Of a stretch of DNA of 64,000 bases, positions 23,391 through 31,482 are shown piece after piece (position 1 is the first letter of the stretch; every line of letters starts with the position of its first letter). The position numbers and the translations under genes were made by a program. Origin of the DNA: an uncultured Erythrobacter sp. GTDB lineage: Bacteria; Pseudomonadota; Alphaproteobacteria; Sphingomonadales; Sphingomonadaceae. The notes beneath the pieces were generated by a model. That model searched no databases. It saw only the letters and a program-made list of their open reading frames with translations, and had not been told where the DNA came from. The stretch lies in assembly GCF_958304185.1 (NCBI RefSeq), contig NZ_OY284437.1, positions 1 to 64,000 on the forward strand. Reading direction: 5' to 3'.

Positions 23391-23753
23391 TCAGACCAGC
23401 GCGTTGACGGCGCTCATGAAGGGCCCGATCGAGACCGGCTTGGAGAGATAGCCCTCCGCGCCCGCAGCCCGGATCCGCTCCTCGTCGCCCTTGGCAGCAA
23501 AGGCTGTCACCGCCAGCACCGGAATGCCCGAAAGCCTGCGATCACGCTTGGCCGCTTCGATCAGATCGACGCCGGAAATGCCGCCCAGCTGGATGTCCAT
23601 GATGATGAGATCAGGCGAGGTATCGCGCGCGGTTTGCAGCACCAGATTGCCGTCCGCCACCGGCTCGACCTCGAAGCCGTTGGCGCGCAAAACGTCACAG
23701 AACAATTTCCTGTTGAGGTCATTATCCTCGACAACCATGATCCGCTTTGTCAC
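23391..23753 (-). CDS. divK: DivK-type single-domain response regulator
   Basis: A 120-residue CheY-like receiver with no output domain. Acidic pocket Asp10 (Val-Val-Glu-Asp-Asn-Asp-Leu-Asn), phosphoacceptor Asp53 (Met-Asp-Ile-Gln-Leu), Thr in Ala-Val-Thr-Ala-Phe-Ala and Lys in Leu-Ser-Lys-Pro-Val are present. The Val-Thr-Ala-Phe-Ala-x-Lys-Gly-Asp-Glu-Glu-Arg-Ile-Arg stretch is characteristic of DivK of the alphaproteobacterial cell-cycle phosphorelay (with DivJ, PleC, DivL). It ends 4 nt after the convergent TIM-barrel gene and is divergent from DUF3572. Confidence 0.85.
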   Translation of the reverse strand: MTKRIMVVEDNDLNRKLFCDVLRANGFEVEPVADGNLVLQTARDTSPDLIIMDIQLGGISGVDLIEAAKRDRRLSGIPVLAVTAFAAKGDEERIRAAGAEGYLSKPVSIGPFMSAVNALV

Positions 23754-23808
23754 TGCTCGCCCCGCATGCCGACCGCTGTAAGACTAACCTTGGATAAAGG
23801 ACAGGACA

Positions 23809-24084
23809 ATCCCACCTCGCGCCCCATCCGAGCCGCTGAACCCGCAGACACTGGCACTGGCGGCGCTGGGCTGGGTGCTGGAATGCGAGGACCGGGCGGC
23901 GCGCTACCTTGAATTGACCGGCCTCGATCCCGATTCTCTGCGGACAGGGCTGGGCGATCCGATGATCCTTGCCTCCGCGCTTGAATTTCTCGCCAATCAC
24001 GAACCCGATCTGATCCGCGCGGCCGAAGCTCTGGCTGTCACGCCTGAGGAACTGGTCGCCGCCAAGGACGCTTTGCAATCATGA
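23809..24084 (+). CDS. DUF3572 protein with no standard start codon at its conserved N-terminus
   Basis: The conserved frame runs from at least 23827 (Glu-Pro-Leu-Asn-Pro-Gln-Thr-Leu-Ala-Leu-Ala-Ala-Leu-Gly-Trp) to the stop at 24084 and matches the DUF3572 pattern (Asp-Arg-Ala-x-Arg-Tyr-Leu-x-Leu-Thr-Gly-Leu-Asp-Pro-Asp). The frame is closed by TAA at 23785-23787, and between that stop and the conserved region there is no ATG, GTG or TTG. The first possible standard start, GTG 23875, would delete about 20 conserved residues. ATC 23809, with AAAGGACAGGA just upstream, is the best unconventional candidate. The end overlaps the HAD gene as ATGA. Function unknown; the divergent arrangement with divK is noteworthy. 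Confidence 0.7.
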   Translation: MPPRAPSEPLNPQTLALAALGWVLECEDRAARYLELTGLDPDSLRTGLGDPMILASALEFLANHEPDLIRAAEALAVTPEELVAAKDALQS

Positions 24085-24701
24085 CCCGCCCGCTGATTAT
24101 CTCCGATTGCGACGAAGTGCTGCTGCACATGGTCGCCCCGTTCAAGGATTGGCTGGAGACATCGCAAGGCGTCAGCTTCAACCTCGAAGGCCACAATTTC
24201 GCCGAGGCTTTGCGCTGGCAGGCGAGCGGCGAAGTGCTGGCCCCGCCCGATATCTGGAAGATGCTGCGCAGCTTCTTCGATAACGAAATGGATTCGCAAA
24301 AGCCGATTGCTGGCGCGGTTGAGGGGATCAACACCCTCGCCGAAAAGGCTGATATCGTGATCCTGACCAATCTGGTCGATGCCCACCGCGATGCGCGGGC
24401 CGAGCAGCTGGCCAAGGTTGGCATCAACGCCCGCGTGTTCACCAATCAGGGCCCGAAAGGCCCGGCGTTGAAGGCGATCATTGACGAATATGCGCCCACG
24501 CGCGCGCTGTTCATCGACGATCTGGCTCAGCACCATGCCTCGGTCGCCGAGATCACGCCGCATGTCACGCGGCTGCACCTGTGCGGCGAACCGATGATCG
24601 CTCATGCGATTGATTGCGCCCACAAATCAGGCCACGCCGAAGCCCGGATCGACCGCTGGGACGAGGCCCTGCCGTGGCTACTGGAACGACTGGAGGATTG
24701 A
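24081..24701 (+). CDS. HAD-superfamily hydrolase
   Basis: A 206-residue haloacid-dehalogenase-fold protein. Nucleophile and general acid are Asp9 and Asp11 (Ser-Asp-Cys-Asp-Glu-Val); motif II Thr is in Ile-Leu-Thr-Asn-Leu-Val; motif IV is Phe-Ile-Asp-Asp-Leu. A helical cap lies between about residues 20 and 80. Probable phosphatase of unknown substrate. Coupled by overlap to DUF3572 and followed after 2 nt by RidA, so it belongs to a housekeeping operon 23809-27020. Confidence 0.8.
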   Translation: MTRPLIISDCDEVLLHMVAPFKDWLETSQGVSFNLEGHNFAEALRWQASGEVLAPPDIWKMLRSFFDNEMDSQKPIAGAVEGINTLAEKADIVILTNLVDAHRDARAEQLAKVGINARVFTNQGPKGPALKAIIDEYAPTRALFIDDLAQHHASVAEITPHVTRLHLCGEPMIAHAIDCAHKSGHAEARIDRWDEALPWLLERLED

Positions 24702-24703
24702 AC

Positions 24704-25159
24704 ATGACGATTGCCGCGAAACTTGCCGAGCTCGGCATCACGCTGCCCAAAGCCGCAGCCCCCGTTGCCAGCTATGTGCCGGTGGTGGTGCATGGCGGCA
24801 TGGCCTATGTTTCGGGCCAATTGCCGTTTGTCGATGGCGTGGTGGTCAAGGGCCGCTTGGGCGATGATGTCAGCATTGCCGATGGTCAGGCCGCTGCCCG
24901 TGCGTGTGCTTTGATGATCGTCGCCCAGCTGGAAGCGGCCGGCCTGCTTGAACAGGTCGAGCGGATCGTCAAGCTGGGGGCCTTCATCAATTGCACCGCC
25001 ATTTTCACCGACCAGCCCGAAGTCGCCAATGGCGCATCGGACCTGATGGAGCAGGTGTTCGGCGGCGCCGGGCAGCACGCCCGCGCAGCCGTAGGCGTCC
25101 CCGCTCTGCCGCGCGGCGCGGCGGTTGAGGTTGATGCGATTGTCGCGCTGAAGGCATGA
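24704..25159 (+). CDS. ridA: RidA-family enamine/imine deaminase
   Basis: A 151-residue YjgF/YER057c/UK114 protein of the longer subgroup. The family motifs Val-Ser-Gly-Gln-Leu-Pro, Leu-Val-Lys-Leu-Gly-Ala-Phe (here Ile-Val-Lys-Leu) and the C-terminal His-Ala-Arg-Ala-Ala-Val-Gly-Val-Pro-Ala-Leu-Pro with its substrate-binding Arg are visible. It probably hydrolyses reactive 2-aminoacrylate. ATG 24704 begins the conserved region. Overlaps the GDPD gene by 4 nt. Confidence 0.85.
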   Translation: MTIAAKLAELGITLPKAAAPVASYVPVVVHGGMAYVSGQLPFVDGVVVKGRLGDDVSIADGQAAARACALMIVAQLEAAGLLEQVERIVKLGAFINCTAIFTDQPEVANGASDLMEQVFGGAGQHARAAVGVPALPRGAAVEVDAIVALKA

Positions 25160-25884
25160 GCGCAAGCCGCGCTCCCGAATGGCTGACCGCGTGGGAATAT
25201 GCTCACCGGGGGCTGCACGGAGCAGGCGTGCCGGAGAACTCGCTGGCGGCGGCAGAGGGCGCAATTGCGGCAGGGCTGGGGATCGAATGCGATATCCAGA
25301 TGTCCGCCGACAATGTGCCGATGGTGTTCCACGACTGGGCGCTGGAGCGTCTCACCGGTGCGGACGGCATGGTGGCGAGCCGCACGGCTGACGAGCTTGA
25401 AGCGCTCGCCCTGCTCGGCACCGACCAGCATCCCGTGCGGCTTGCCCACTTCCTTAATCTGATCGCAGGCCGTGTGCCGCTGCTGATCGAGATCAAGTCG
25501 CTGCCGGGCTACGACGTCGCTCGCTCGTGCGCAGTGGTTGCGCAGGATTTGACGGACTATGCGGGCGAGGTCGCCGTGATGAGCTTCGATCCGCGTGTTG
25601 CCGCGTGGTTCGCGCACAATGCCGCTGAGACCGTGCGCGGGCTGGTCGGGACGGACAGCCTCAAGAACGGCTTTGAATGCGTTTGGCGCCAGTCAGAGGT
25701 GTTGGCGCAAGCGCAGCCGGATTTCCTCGCCATTGATGTTCGTGATCTGCTCTGGCCGGAGGCGGCGGCGTGGCGCGAAGTGGGCCGCCCACTGCTGACA
25801 TGGACGGTTCGCTCGCCCGAAACGCGCGCGGCTGGCCTCGCCCATGCCGATGCAATAATCGCCGAAGGCGCGGGGCTGGCGTGA
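25156..25884 (+). CDS. Glycerophosphodiester phosphodiesterase
   Basis: A 242-residue GDPD TIM barrel that cleaves glycerophosphodiesters to glycerol 3-phosphate and an alcohol. Catalytic and metal residues are visible: His17-Arg18, Glu27-Asn28, Glu44-x-Asp46 and His59-Asp60, plus Glu-Ile-Lys-Ser in the middle strand. No signal peptide, so it is cytoplasmic (UgpQ-like). Overlaps RidA (ATGA) and the next gene (GTGA). Confidence 0.9.
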   Translation: MSASRAPEWLTAWEYAHRGLHGAGVPENSLAAAEGAIAAGLGIECDIQMSADNVPMVFHDWALERLTGADGMVASRTADELEALALLGTDQHPVRLAHFLNLIAGRVPLLIEIKSLPGYDVARSCAVVAQDLTDYAGEVAVMSFDPRVAAWFAHNAAETVRGLVGTDSLKNGFECVWRQSEVLAQAQPDFLAIDVRDLLWPEAAAWREVGRPLLTWTVRSPETRAAGLAHADAIIAEGAGLA

Positions 25885-27020
25885 GCGACGCCGAACTCAC
25901 CGTCCGCATTGCTTCGTCCGTCGGTAGCTTCGACCGCGAGGAATGGAACGCGCTGGGCGGGACTGACAATCCCTTCGTCAGCCACGAATTCCTGACCGCG
26001 ATGGAGGATTCCGGCAGTGTCGGCCCCGGCACCGGATGGGAGCCTGCGCCGATTGCCATCACCGATGATGCGGGCAAGCTGCTCGCCGCCATGCCGTCCT
26101 ATGCCAAGGGGCACAGCCAAGGCGAATATGTGTTCGATCACGCCTGGGCGGACGCGTGGCACCGCGCGGGCGGGCGATACTATCCCAAGCTCCAGATCGC
26201 CGCACCCTTTACGCCTGCGACTGGCCCGCGCTTGCTGCTGTCCGACCCGAGCCTCGCCCCGCATCTGCTGAAGGGCGCGGAGGCGGTGTGTCTCCAGAAC
26301 AAAATGTCCTCGGCCCACGCGACCTTCATCACACCCGAACAATTGCCGCTGTTCGAGGAAGCGGGCTGGTTGCCGCGTGCCGATATCCAGTTCCACTGGT
26401 TCAATCGCGGCTATGCCAGCTTTGATGACTTCCTCGCCGCGCTGTCATCGCGCAAGCGCAAGGATTTGCGGAAAGAACGCGCGGCGGCGGTCGACGGCTT
26501 AACGATCCGGCACTTCACCGGCGCGGACATCACCGAATCGCATTGGGACGCGTTCTGGATCTTCTACCAAGACACCGGCGCGCGGAAATGGGGCCAGCCT
26601 TACCTGACCCGCGAGGCCTTCAGCCTGCTGGGCCAGCGGATGGGGGATCGGATCATCCTGATCCTCGCCTATGACGGGGATGAAGCGATTGCAGGCGCGC
26701 TCAACTTCGCCGGGCGCGATGCGCTTTACGGGCGGTATTGGGGCTGCACCCGCGAGGTGCGGTTCCTGCATTTCGAGCTGTGCTACTATCAGGCCATCGA
26801 CATCGCGATTGCGCGCGGGTTGCCCTGTGTCGAGGCGGGCGCGCAGGGCGGACACAAGCTGGCGCGCGGTTATGAACCGGTGCAGACGTTTTCGGCCCAC
26901 TGGATCGCCGATCCCGGCTTCCGCAGCGCGGTAGCCGACTTCCTCGAACGCGAGCGGGCAGGCGTGGCGAGCGATCAGCTCTACCTCGGCAGTCGCACGC
27001 CGTTCAGGAAGGGTGACTAA
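25881..27020 (+). CDS. FemAB-like/GNAT acyltransferase (PF04339, DUF482)
   Basis: A 379-residue protein beginning at GTG 25881, overlapping the GDPD stop as GTGA. The family pattern is clear: Asn-Pro-Phe-Val-Ser-His-Glu-Phe-Leu, Tyr-Ala-Lys-Gly-His-Ser-x-Gly-Glu-Tyr-Val-Phe-Asp, Tyr-Tyr-Pro-Lys-Leu, Arg-Lys-Arg-Lys-x-Leu-Arg-Lys-Glu-Arg, and Tyr-Gly-Arg-Tyr-Trp-Gly. It has two GNAT-like domains. Annotated broadly as peptidoglycan-related, but the substrate in alphaproteobacteria is unknown. Confidence 0.85.
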   Translation: MSDAELTVRIASSVGSFDREEWNALGGTDNPFVSHEFLTAMEDSGSVGPGTGWEPAPIAITDDAGKLLAAMPSYAKGHSQGEYVFDHAWADAWHRAGGRYYPKLQIAAPFTPATGPRLLLSDPSLAPHLLKGAEAVCLQNKMSSAHATFITPEQLPLFEEAGWLPRADIQFHWFNRGYASFDDFLAALSSRKRKDLRKERAAAVDGLTIRHFTGADITESHWDAFWIFYQDTGARKWGQPYLTREAFSLLGQRMGDRIILILAYDGDEAIAGALNFAGRDALYGRYWGCTREVRFLHFELCYYQAIDIAIARGLPCVEAGAQGGHKLARGYEPVQTFSAHWIADPGFRSAVADFLERERAGVASDQLYLGSRTPFRKGD

Positions 27021-27026
27021 CCCGCC

Positions 27027-27371
27027 TTACGCGGCGCGCTGGCGACCTTCGGCGAGCCACTGGCGCGCGCGGCGCTGGGCTTCGGCGATTTCGCGTGCGG
27101 TCATCTCGTCGGAGATATCGGCGCGGCAATGGGCGGCATCTTCATGTCCGCGCGCAGCGGCCAGATTGAACCACTTGTGCGCTTCAATCAGATCGCAAGT
27201 GGCGCCGTTGCTTCCGGTCGAGAAGGCCACACCCAGATCGAAGCAGGCGCCCACTTGACCCTGGCTCGCCGCAGCCAGCCAAGCGCCCAGCATGGTCTCG
27301 CCCGAAATGTCTGCTTTCCGCAGCGCTTCGTTACTCCGTGAAGCCTTCGCGCTGATTGCGATGATTGTCAT
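27027..27371 (-). CDS. Short Sel1-repeat protein
   Basis: A 114-residue protein from ATG 27371 with GGGGA 8 nt upstream. Two helical Sel1/TPR-like units are visible (Trp-Leu-Ala-Ala-Ala-Ser-Gln-Gly-Gln-Val-Gly-Ala-Cys-Phe-Asp-Leu-Gly and Ala-His-Lys-Trp-Phe-Asn-Leu-Ala-Ala-Ala-Arg-Gly). No signal peptide. Probably a cytoplasmic scaffold. It is convergent with the acyltransferase gene, 6 bp apart, and followed upstream by a 276-bp region before dksA that holds no gene I can support. Confidence 0.8.
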   Translation of the reverse strand: MTIIAISAKASRSNEALRKADISGETMLGAWLAAASQGQVGACFDLGVAFSTGSNGATCDLIEAHKWFNLAAARGHEDAAHCRADISDEMTAREIAEAQRRARQWLAEGRQRAA

Positions 27372-27515
27372 GATTTGGTCCCCGTCAGTCACCAGATCGC
27401 CCCCAAGCGACCTTCCGTGAGACCAGAAGTGCGGCTGTTATGGTCAAAAATTAGTTAACGCCGCTTGCACTTTGTCGCGGCACGGCTTTTGCCCCCACTT
27501 CATTCCCAAACCCGC

Positions 27516-27544
27516 TTGTGCGCTCTCAGGGCCTTGCCTATAGG
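27516..27544 (+). promoter_or_regulatory. Probable promoter of dksA
   Basis: TTGTGC (27516-27521) and TATAGG (27539-27544) are separated by 17 nt. The transcript would have a leader of about 97 nt. No other good promoter-like pair was seen between the Sel1 gene and dksA. Confidence 0.5.
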
Positions 27545-27647
27545 GCGCGCATTGCTTCAGCTTGCTGGGACCAAGTGAGCCAATGAAAAAATTCAGGGCG
27601 TCAGGACGCGAAGGTCTTCCCAGCGGCTCACGGGATGAGACACCTTG

Positions 27648-28106
27648 ATGCCAATTTCCGCGTCTGACGACATCGACGTCCTCGAAAAGGCCAAGCGCCT
27701 TCTGGCTCCGGACTATGTCCCGAGCGAGGACGAGGAATATATGAATGAACGCCAGCAGACCTATTTCCGGATGCTGTTGCTCGAATGGAAGCGTTCCATC
27801 CACTCCGCCGCCGGGCAAACGCTGCAATCCTTGCAGGATGGCCCGATCCGCGAAGCCGACCTCACCGACCGCGCCTCGAGCGAAACGGACTGGGGCATCG
27901 AACTGCGCACCCGTGATCGTCAGCGCAAGTTGGTCGCCAAGATCGACTCCGCGCTGCGCCGGATCGATTCGGGCGACTACGGCTATTGCGAAGTCACCGG
28001 CGATCCGATCGGGCTGCGCCGGCTGATCGCCCGGCCGGTCGCGACCATGACGGTTGAGGCGCAGGAAGCGCACGAACGCCGCGAAAAGATCTCGCGCGAC
28101 GATTGA
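27648..28106 (+). CDS. dksA: RNA polymerase-binding transcription factor DksA (single-cysteine zinc-finger form)
   Basis: A 152-residue DksA. The coiled-coil tip Asp71-x-x-Asp74-Arg-Ala-Ser that reaches the polymerase active site is present, and the C-terminal helix is normal. The globular domain keeps only one of four zinc cysteines (Cys114, with Thr117 in the second position), the form usual in alphaproteobacteria. Its partner signal would be ppGpp in the stringent response. ATG 27648 is preferred over the TTG directly before it. Monocistronic. Confidence 0.92.
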   Translation: MPISASDDIDVLEKAKRLLAPDYVPSEDEEYMNERQQTYFRMLLLEWKRSIHSAAGQTLQSLQDGPIREADLTDRASSETDWGIELRTRDRQRKLVAKIDSALRRIDSGDYGYCEVTGDPIGLRRLIARPVATMTVEAQEAHERREKISRDD

Positions 28107-28295
28107 GCGGTAATCTCCTTTTGGAACCTTGTGCCGCGCTGGGACGCCTCAGCACAAGCCACGGTTCTCAGGGCAGATTTTTACCTCGCGTTAACCGCGA
28201 ATGCCGCACCAGCAGTGGCGCATTGTGGCGTGGCGGCTTAGGCTGCGTCATCTGATCTGCTTGATTGAAGTTCCGCTGAGGAGGCGATCCTTAAA

Positions 28296-28673
28296 ATGAC
28301 AGGAGTTGAGACACGCAGTGTCGCACGCGACAGCCTGTTTTTGCTGGCCGAAATTCGGGTCGAGCAAAGCGCGGAGACTCACCGTGCGCGGGTGCGCAAT
28401 CTTTCGGATGGCGGGATGATGGGCGAAGGCCAGCTGCGCGTTCAGCGCGGCCATCGCGTCGTGGTCGAGCTGCGCAATATCGGCGCTGTGAACGGCACCG
28501 TCGCCTGGGTGCAGGATAACCGCTTCGGGGTCGCGTTCGATGAGGAAATCGATTCCCAGCAGGCGCGCCGTCCGCTCCAGACCACCGAAGGTCACGAAGC
28601 CGCCATCGTCAAGCCGTTGTGGAGCCACCGCGCGCCGCCGCCGCCCGAGCCGAGCACGCTGCGCAAGATTTGA
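28296..28673 (+). CDS. PilZ-domain protein
   Basis: A 125-residue single-domain protein. PilZ signatures are the N-terminal Arg region (Arg-Ser-Val-Ala-Arg-Asp-Ser), Arg-Asn-Leu-Ser-Asp-Gly-Gly-Met (the D/N-x-S-x-x-G box), and Gly-Thr-Val-Ala-Trp-Val. The canonical RxxxR is weak (Arg-x-x-x-Arg spans Arg7 and Arg11), so c-di-GMP binding is possible but not certain. A Pro-rich tail (Pro-Pro-Pro-Pro-Glu-Pro) follows. A strong AGGAGG site lies 11 nt before ATG 28296. Confidence 0.8.
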   Translation: MTGVETRSVARDSLFLLAEIRVEQSAETHRARVRNLSDGGMMGEGQLRVQRGHRVVVELRNIGAVNGTVAWVQDNRFGVAFDEEIDSQQARRPLQTTEGHEAAIVKPLWSHRAPPPPEPSTLRKI

Positions 28674-28750
28674 GCGTATTGCGGGCTTTGCCCCGCTGCG
28701 TATTCCACCACAAGCTGACCGCCGCGTTTCAACCTGCTAGGCAGGCTGCG

Positions 28751-30214
28751 ATGCGATTCTGGTTTCCTCTGATTGCTGCACTGGCGACATGGTCCTGCGG
28801 CCCATCTGGCGGCGGCGGACCGGTCGCAGTCGCGGTCATCGGCGCGCCTGACGATCCGTTCGAACAAGGCGTGCGCCTTTCACCAGCCGCTCAGCACATG
28901 CGCGCTGCCACCCGCGAGGGACTGGTCGCGCTTGATCCGGTGGGTCAGGTGGTCCCCGCCATCGCCGAACGCTGGATCGTGACCGAGGACGGCCTCAGCT
29001 ATATCTTCCGCCTGCGCGACAGCACTTGGCCTGGTGGTGACGAGATCACCGCGGCTGATGTCCGCGAACAATTGCGCGCCGGGCTTGTCCGGCTGCGCGG
29101 CACCTCGTTGGGGCTCGATCTGGCCAAGGTGCGCGACATCCGGGCGATGACCGGGCGGGTGATCGAAGTGCGGCTCTCCTCGCCAATGCCCGATTTCCTG
29201 CGCCTGCTGGCGCAGCCCGAACTCGGGCTGGTGCGTGGCGGCACCGGGGCAGGGCCGATGGCCATGTCGCGCGACGAAGAGAGCACAATCGCCCGCCTCA
29301 CGGCGCTTCCGCCCGAATCCCGCGGCCTGCCTGCGCGCGAGGATTGGGAAGACATCGCCCGCCCGGTTGAGGTGCGGGCGCTATCGGCGCGCAATGCCGT
29401 GGCGGCGTTCGCGGGCGGTGATGTCGATCTGGTGCTCGGCGGCACCCTCATCGATTTCCCGCTGGCCGAAGTCGGGCCGCTATCGCGCGGCACGATCCAG
29501 GTCGATCCGGCGCTTGGCCTGCTGGGCCTGGTGGTGCGGCGCGAGACCGGGTTCCTCGCCGATCCCGCCCGGCGCGAAGCCTTGTCGATGGCGATTGACC
29601 GGACGGCGCTGATCCGCAGTTTCGGGCTGGCTGGCTGGCGTGAGAGCAGCTGGGTGGTGCCATCCGAGATATTCACCGACGCGCCCTATCCCGAAGATCG
29701 CTGGAATGGCGCTTCGATCGAGGCGCGCCGCCGCGCTGCGGCCGCAAGAGTCAGCGCCTGGGCCGGGCCGGGGCGCGAGGCAACCGTGCGCCTCGCTTTG
29801 CCGTCTGGGCCGGGGGGCGATCTCCTGCTGCGGGAATTGGCATCGGCCTGGGGCGAGATTGGCGTGTCTGTGCGTCGGGCCGGCAAGGGCGAGGCCGCCG
29901 ACCTCGAGCTGCGCGACACCTTGGCGCGGTACACTTCGGCACGCTGGTATCTCAATCAGTTCAACTGCGGTCTCAATGCGGGCCTGTGCGCACCCGAAGC
30001 CGACGAGCTGGTGCGCCAGTCCCTGACCGAGCGTGATGCCGCTGCGCGCGAACGGTTGCTCACCGAAGCCCATGCAGCACTCGTCGAACGGGAAGTCTAC
30101 ATCCCGCTCGGCGCGCCCGTGCGCTGGTCGCTCGTACGCGGCACAATCCGCAATTACCTGCCCAACGTCTGGGGGATGCACCCCTTGTTCCCGCTGTCAG
30201 AGCCCACCACTTAG
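28751..30214 (+). CDS. ABC transporter substrate-binding lipoprotein, family 5 (orphan)
   Basis: A 487-residue peptide/nickel-type binding protein (SBP_bac_5): Thr-Arg-Glu-Gly-Leu-Val, Ile-Ala-Glu-Arg-Trp, Tyr-Ile-Phe-Arg-Leu-Arg-Asp, and Ala-Leu-Ser-Met-Ala-Ile-Asp-Arg. The N-terminus is a short hydrophobic signal with a non-canonical lipobox ending Trp-Ser-Cys16. No permease or ATPase gene is nearby, so it either serves a remote transporter or has another role. ATG 28751 is the start that gives a signal peptide; the longer in-frame extension has none. Confidence 0.82.
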   Translation: MRFWFPLIAALATWSCGPSGGGGPVAVAVIGAPDDPFEQGVRLSPAAQHMRAATREGLVALDPVGQVVPAIAERWIVTEDGLSYIFRLRDSTWPGGDEITAADVREQLRAGLVRLRGTSLGLDLAKVRDIRAMTGRVIEVRLSSPMPDFLRLLAQPELGLVRGGTGAGPMAMSRDEESTIARLTALPPESRGLPAREDWEDIARPVEVRALSARNAVAAFAGGDVDLVLGGTLIDFPLAEVGPLSRGTIQVDPALGLLGLVVRRETGFLADPARREALSMAIDRTALIRSFGLAGWRESSWVVPSEIFTDAPYPEDRWNGASIEARRRAAAARVSAWAGPGREATVRLALPSGPGGDLLLRELASAWGEIGVSVRRAGKGEAADLELRDTLARYTSARWYLNQFNCGLNAGLCAPEADELVRQSLTERDAAARERLLTEAHAALVEREVYIPLGAPVRWSLVRGTIRNYLPNVWGMHPLFPLSEPTT

Positions 30215-30219
30215 GGGGC

Positions 30220-30648
30220 ATGGTAATAGAGCAACCCCGCCGCCCCGAGCCGATGACCTTCACGCTGCCCACTGGCACCGATCCTGCATCGGTGCGCGCG
30301 CGGGTGGTGGCGATGGAAAAGCTGCTCGAACGCAGTTTCACTATCCCCGGCGTCAATATGCCGGTCGGGCTGGATGCGCTGATCGGATTGGTACCGGTGC
30401 TGGGCGAGATCGTGACCACCGCGATGGGCGCTTACATCATCTGGGAAGCGCGCAATCTTGGCCTGTCCAAGTGGAAGCTGGCGCGGATGGGGGCGAACGT
30501 GTTGTTCGACACCGCGATTGGCGCAATCCCGCTGGTGGGCGACGCGGTGGACCTTGTGTTCCGGTCCAACACCAAGAACCTCAAGATCATCCTCAAGCAC
30601 ATCGACAAGCATCACCCGGAAACGCGGGTGATCGAGGGACGAACCTAG
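30220..30648 (+). CDS. DUF4112 membrane protein
   Basis: A 142-residue protein with the DUF4112 pattern: basic N-terminal helix, Gly-Leu-Asp-Ala-Leu-Ile-Gly-Leu-Val-Pro-Val-Leu-Gly-Glu, then Gly-Ala-Ile-Pro-Leu-Val-Gly-Asp-Ala-Val-Asp-Leu. Two hydrophobic hairpins suggest membrane association. Start uncertain: ATG 30220 has GGGGG only 1 nt away; Met12 (30253) is an alternative. Function unknown. Confidence 0.8.
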   Translation: MVIEQPRRPEPMTFTLPTGTDPASVRARVVAMEKLLERSFTIPGVNMPVGLDALIGLVPVLGEIVTTAMGAYIIWEARNLGLSKWKLARMGANVLFDTAIGAIPLVGDAVDLVFRSNTKNLKIILKHIDKHHPETRVIEGRT

Positions 30649-30690
30649 CGGGAGTTTCCTCAGGGCAACGGGCGCGCTAGGAGCGCAGCT

Positions 30691-31482
30691 ATGAGCGCTG
30701 ACGTTACCTATGCGAGCTACCTCGACCTTGGCCGCATCCTCGCCGCCCAGCACCCTGCGTCCGATGCGCATGACGAGCTGTTGTTCATCATCGTCCATCA
30801 GGCAAGCGAGCTGTGGCTCAAGCTGTGCCTCCACGAACTGACCGCCGCGCGCGAGTGTATCGAGGCGGATAATCTGCGTCCCGCTTTCAAGATGCTGGCG
30901 CGAGTCGCGCGGGCGCAGCAGCAATTGATCCAGAGCTGGGACGTGCTTAGCACCATGACTCCGCATGATTACTCCGCAATCCGCCCGCATCTGGGCGCAT
31001 CGAGCGGGTTCCAGTCGGCACAGTACCGGATGATGGAATTCATGCTCGGCGGGCGCGATGGCAAGCACGTGCGGCTCCACAAGAGCAACGCCGACTGGGC
31101 TGAGCGGCTGGAGGCGGAGCAGGGGCGGGCGAGCCTTTATGACGCGGCGATCCGCCTGCTGGCGCGGCGCGGGTTCGCGATTGATGCAGGCGCTCTGGAG
31201 CGTGATCCGGCGGGGCCCTATACCCCCAACGCCAGTGTCGAGGCAGCGTGGGCGGAGATCTACCGCGATCCGCAGCCGCACTGGGATCTGTATGAACTCG
31301 CCGAAAAGCTGGTCGATCTGGAATACCATTTCCAACGCTGGCGCTTCGGGCATCTGAAAACGGTCGAGCGCATCATCGGCTTCAAGCGCGGCACCGGCGG
31401 CACGCCGGGCGTGCCCTATCTCGAAGGCGTGCTGAAGCAGGCCTTCTTCCCCGAATTGCTCACCGTTAGGACGGCGATATGA
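30691..31482 (+). CDS. kynA: Tryptophan 2,3-dioxygenase
   Basis: A 263-residue heme dioxygenase opening the indole ring of L-tryptophan to N-formylkynurenine. Family motifs: Tyr-Ala-Ser-Tyr-Leu-Asp-Leu at the N-terminus, Phe-Ile-Ile-Val-His-Gln-Ala-Ser-Glu-Leu-Trp, Gly-Phe-Gln-Ser-Ala-Gln-Tyr-Arg, and Arg-His/His-Leu-Lys-Thr-Val-Glu-Arg with Gly-Thr-Gly-Gly-Thr near the C-terminus. It overlaps kynU by 4 nt, forming a kynurenine operon. Confidence 0.93.
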   Translation: MSADVTYASYLDLGRILAAQHPASDAHDELLFIIVHQASELWLKLCLHELTAARECIEADNLRPAFKMLARVARAQQQLIQSWDVLSTMTPHDYSAIRPHLGASSGFQSAQYRMMEFMLGGRDGKHVRLHKSNADWAERLEAEQGRASLYDAAIRLLARRGFAIDAGALERDPAGPYTPNASVEAAWAEIYRDPQPHWDLYELAEKLVDLEYHFQRWRFGHLKTVERIIGFKRGTGGTPGVPYLEGVLKQAFFPELLTVRTAI

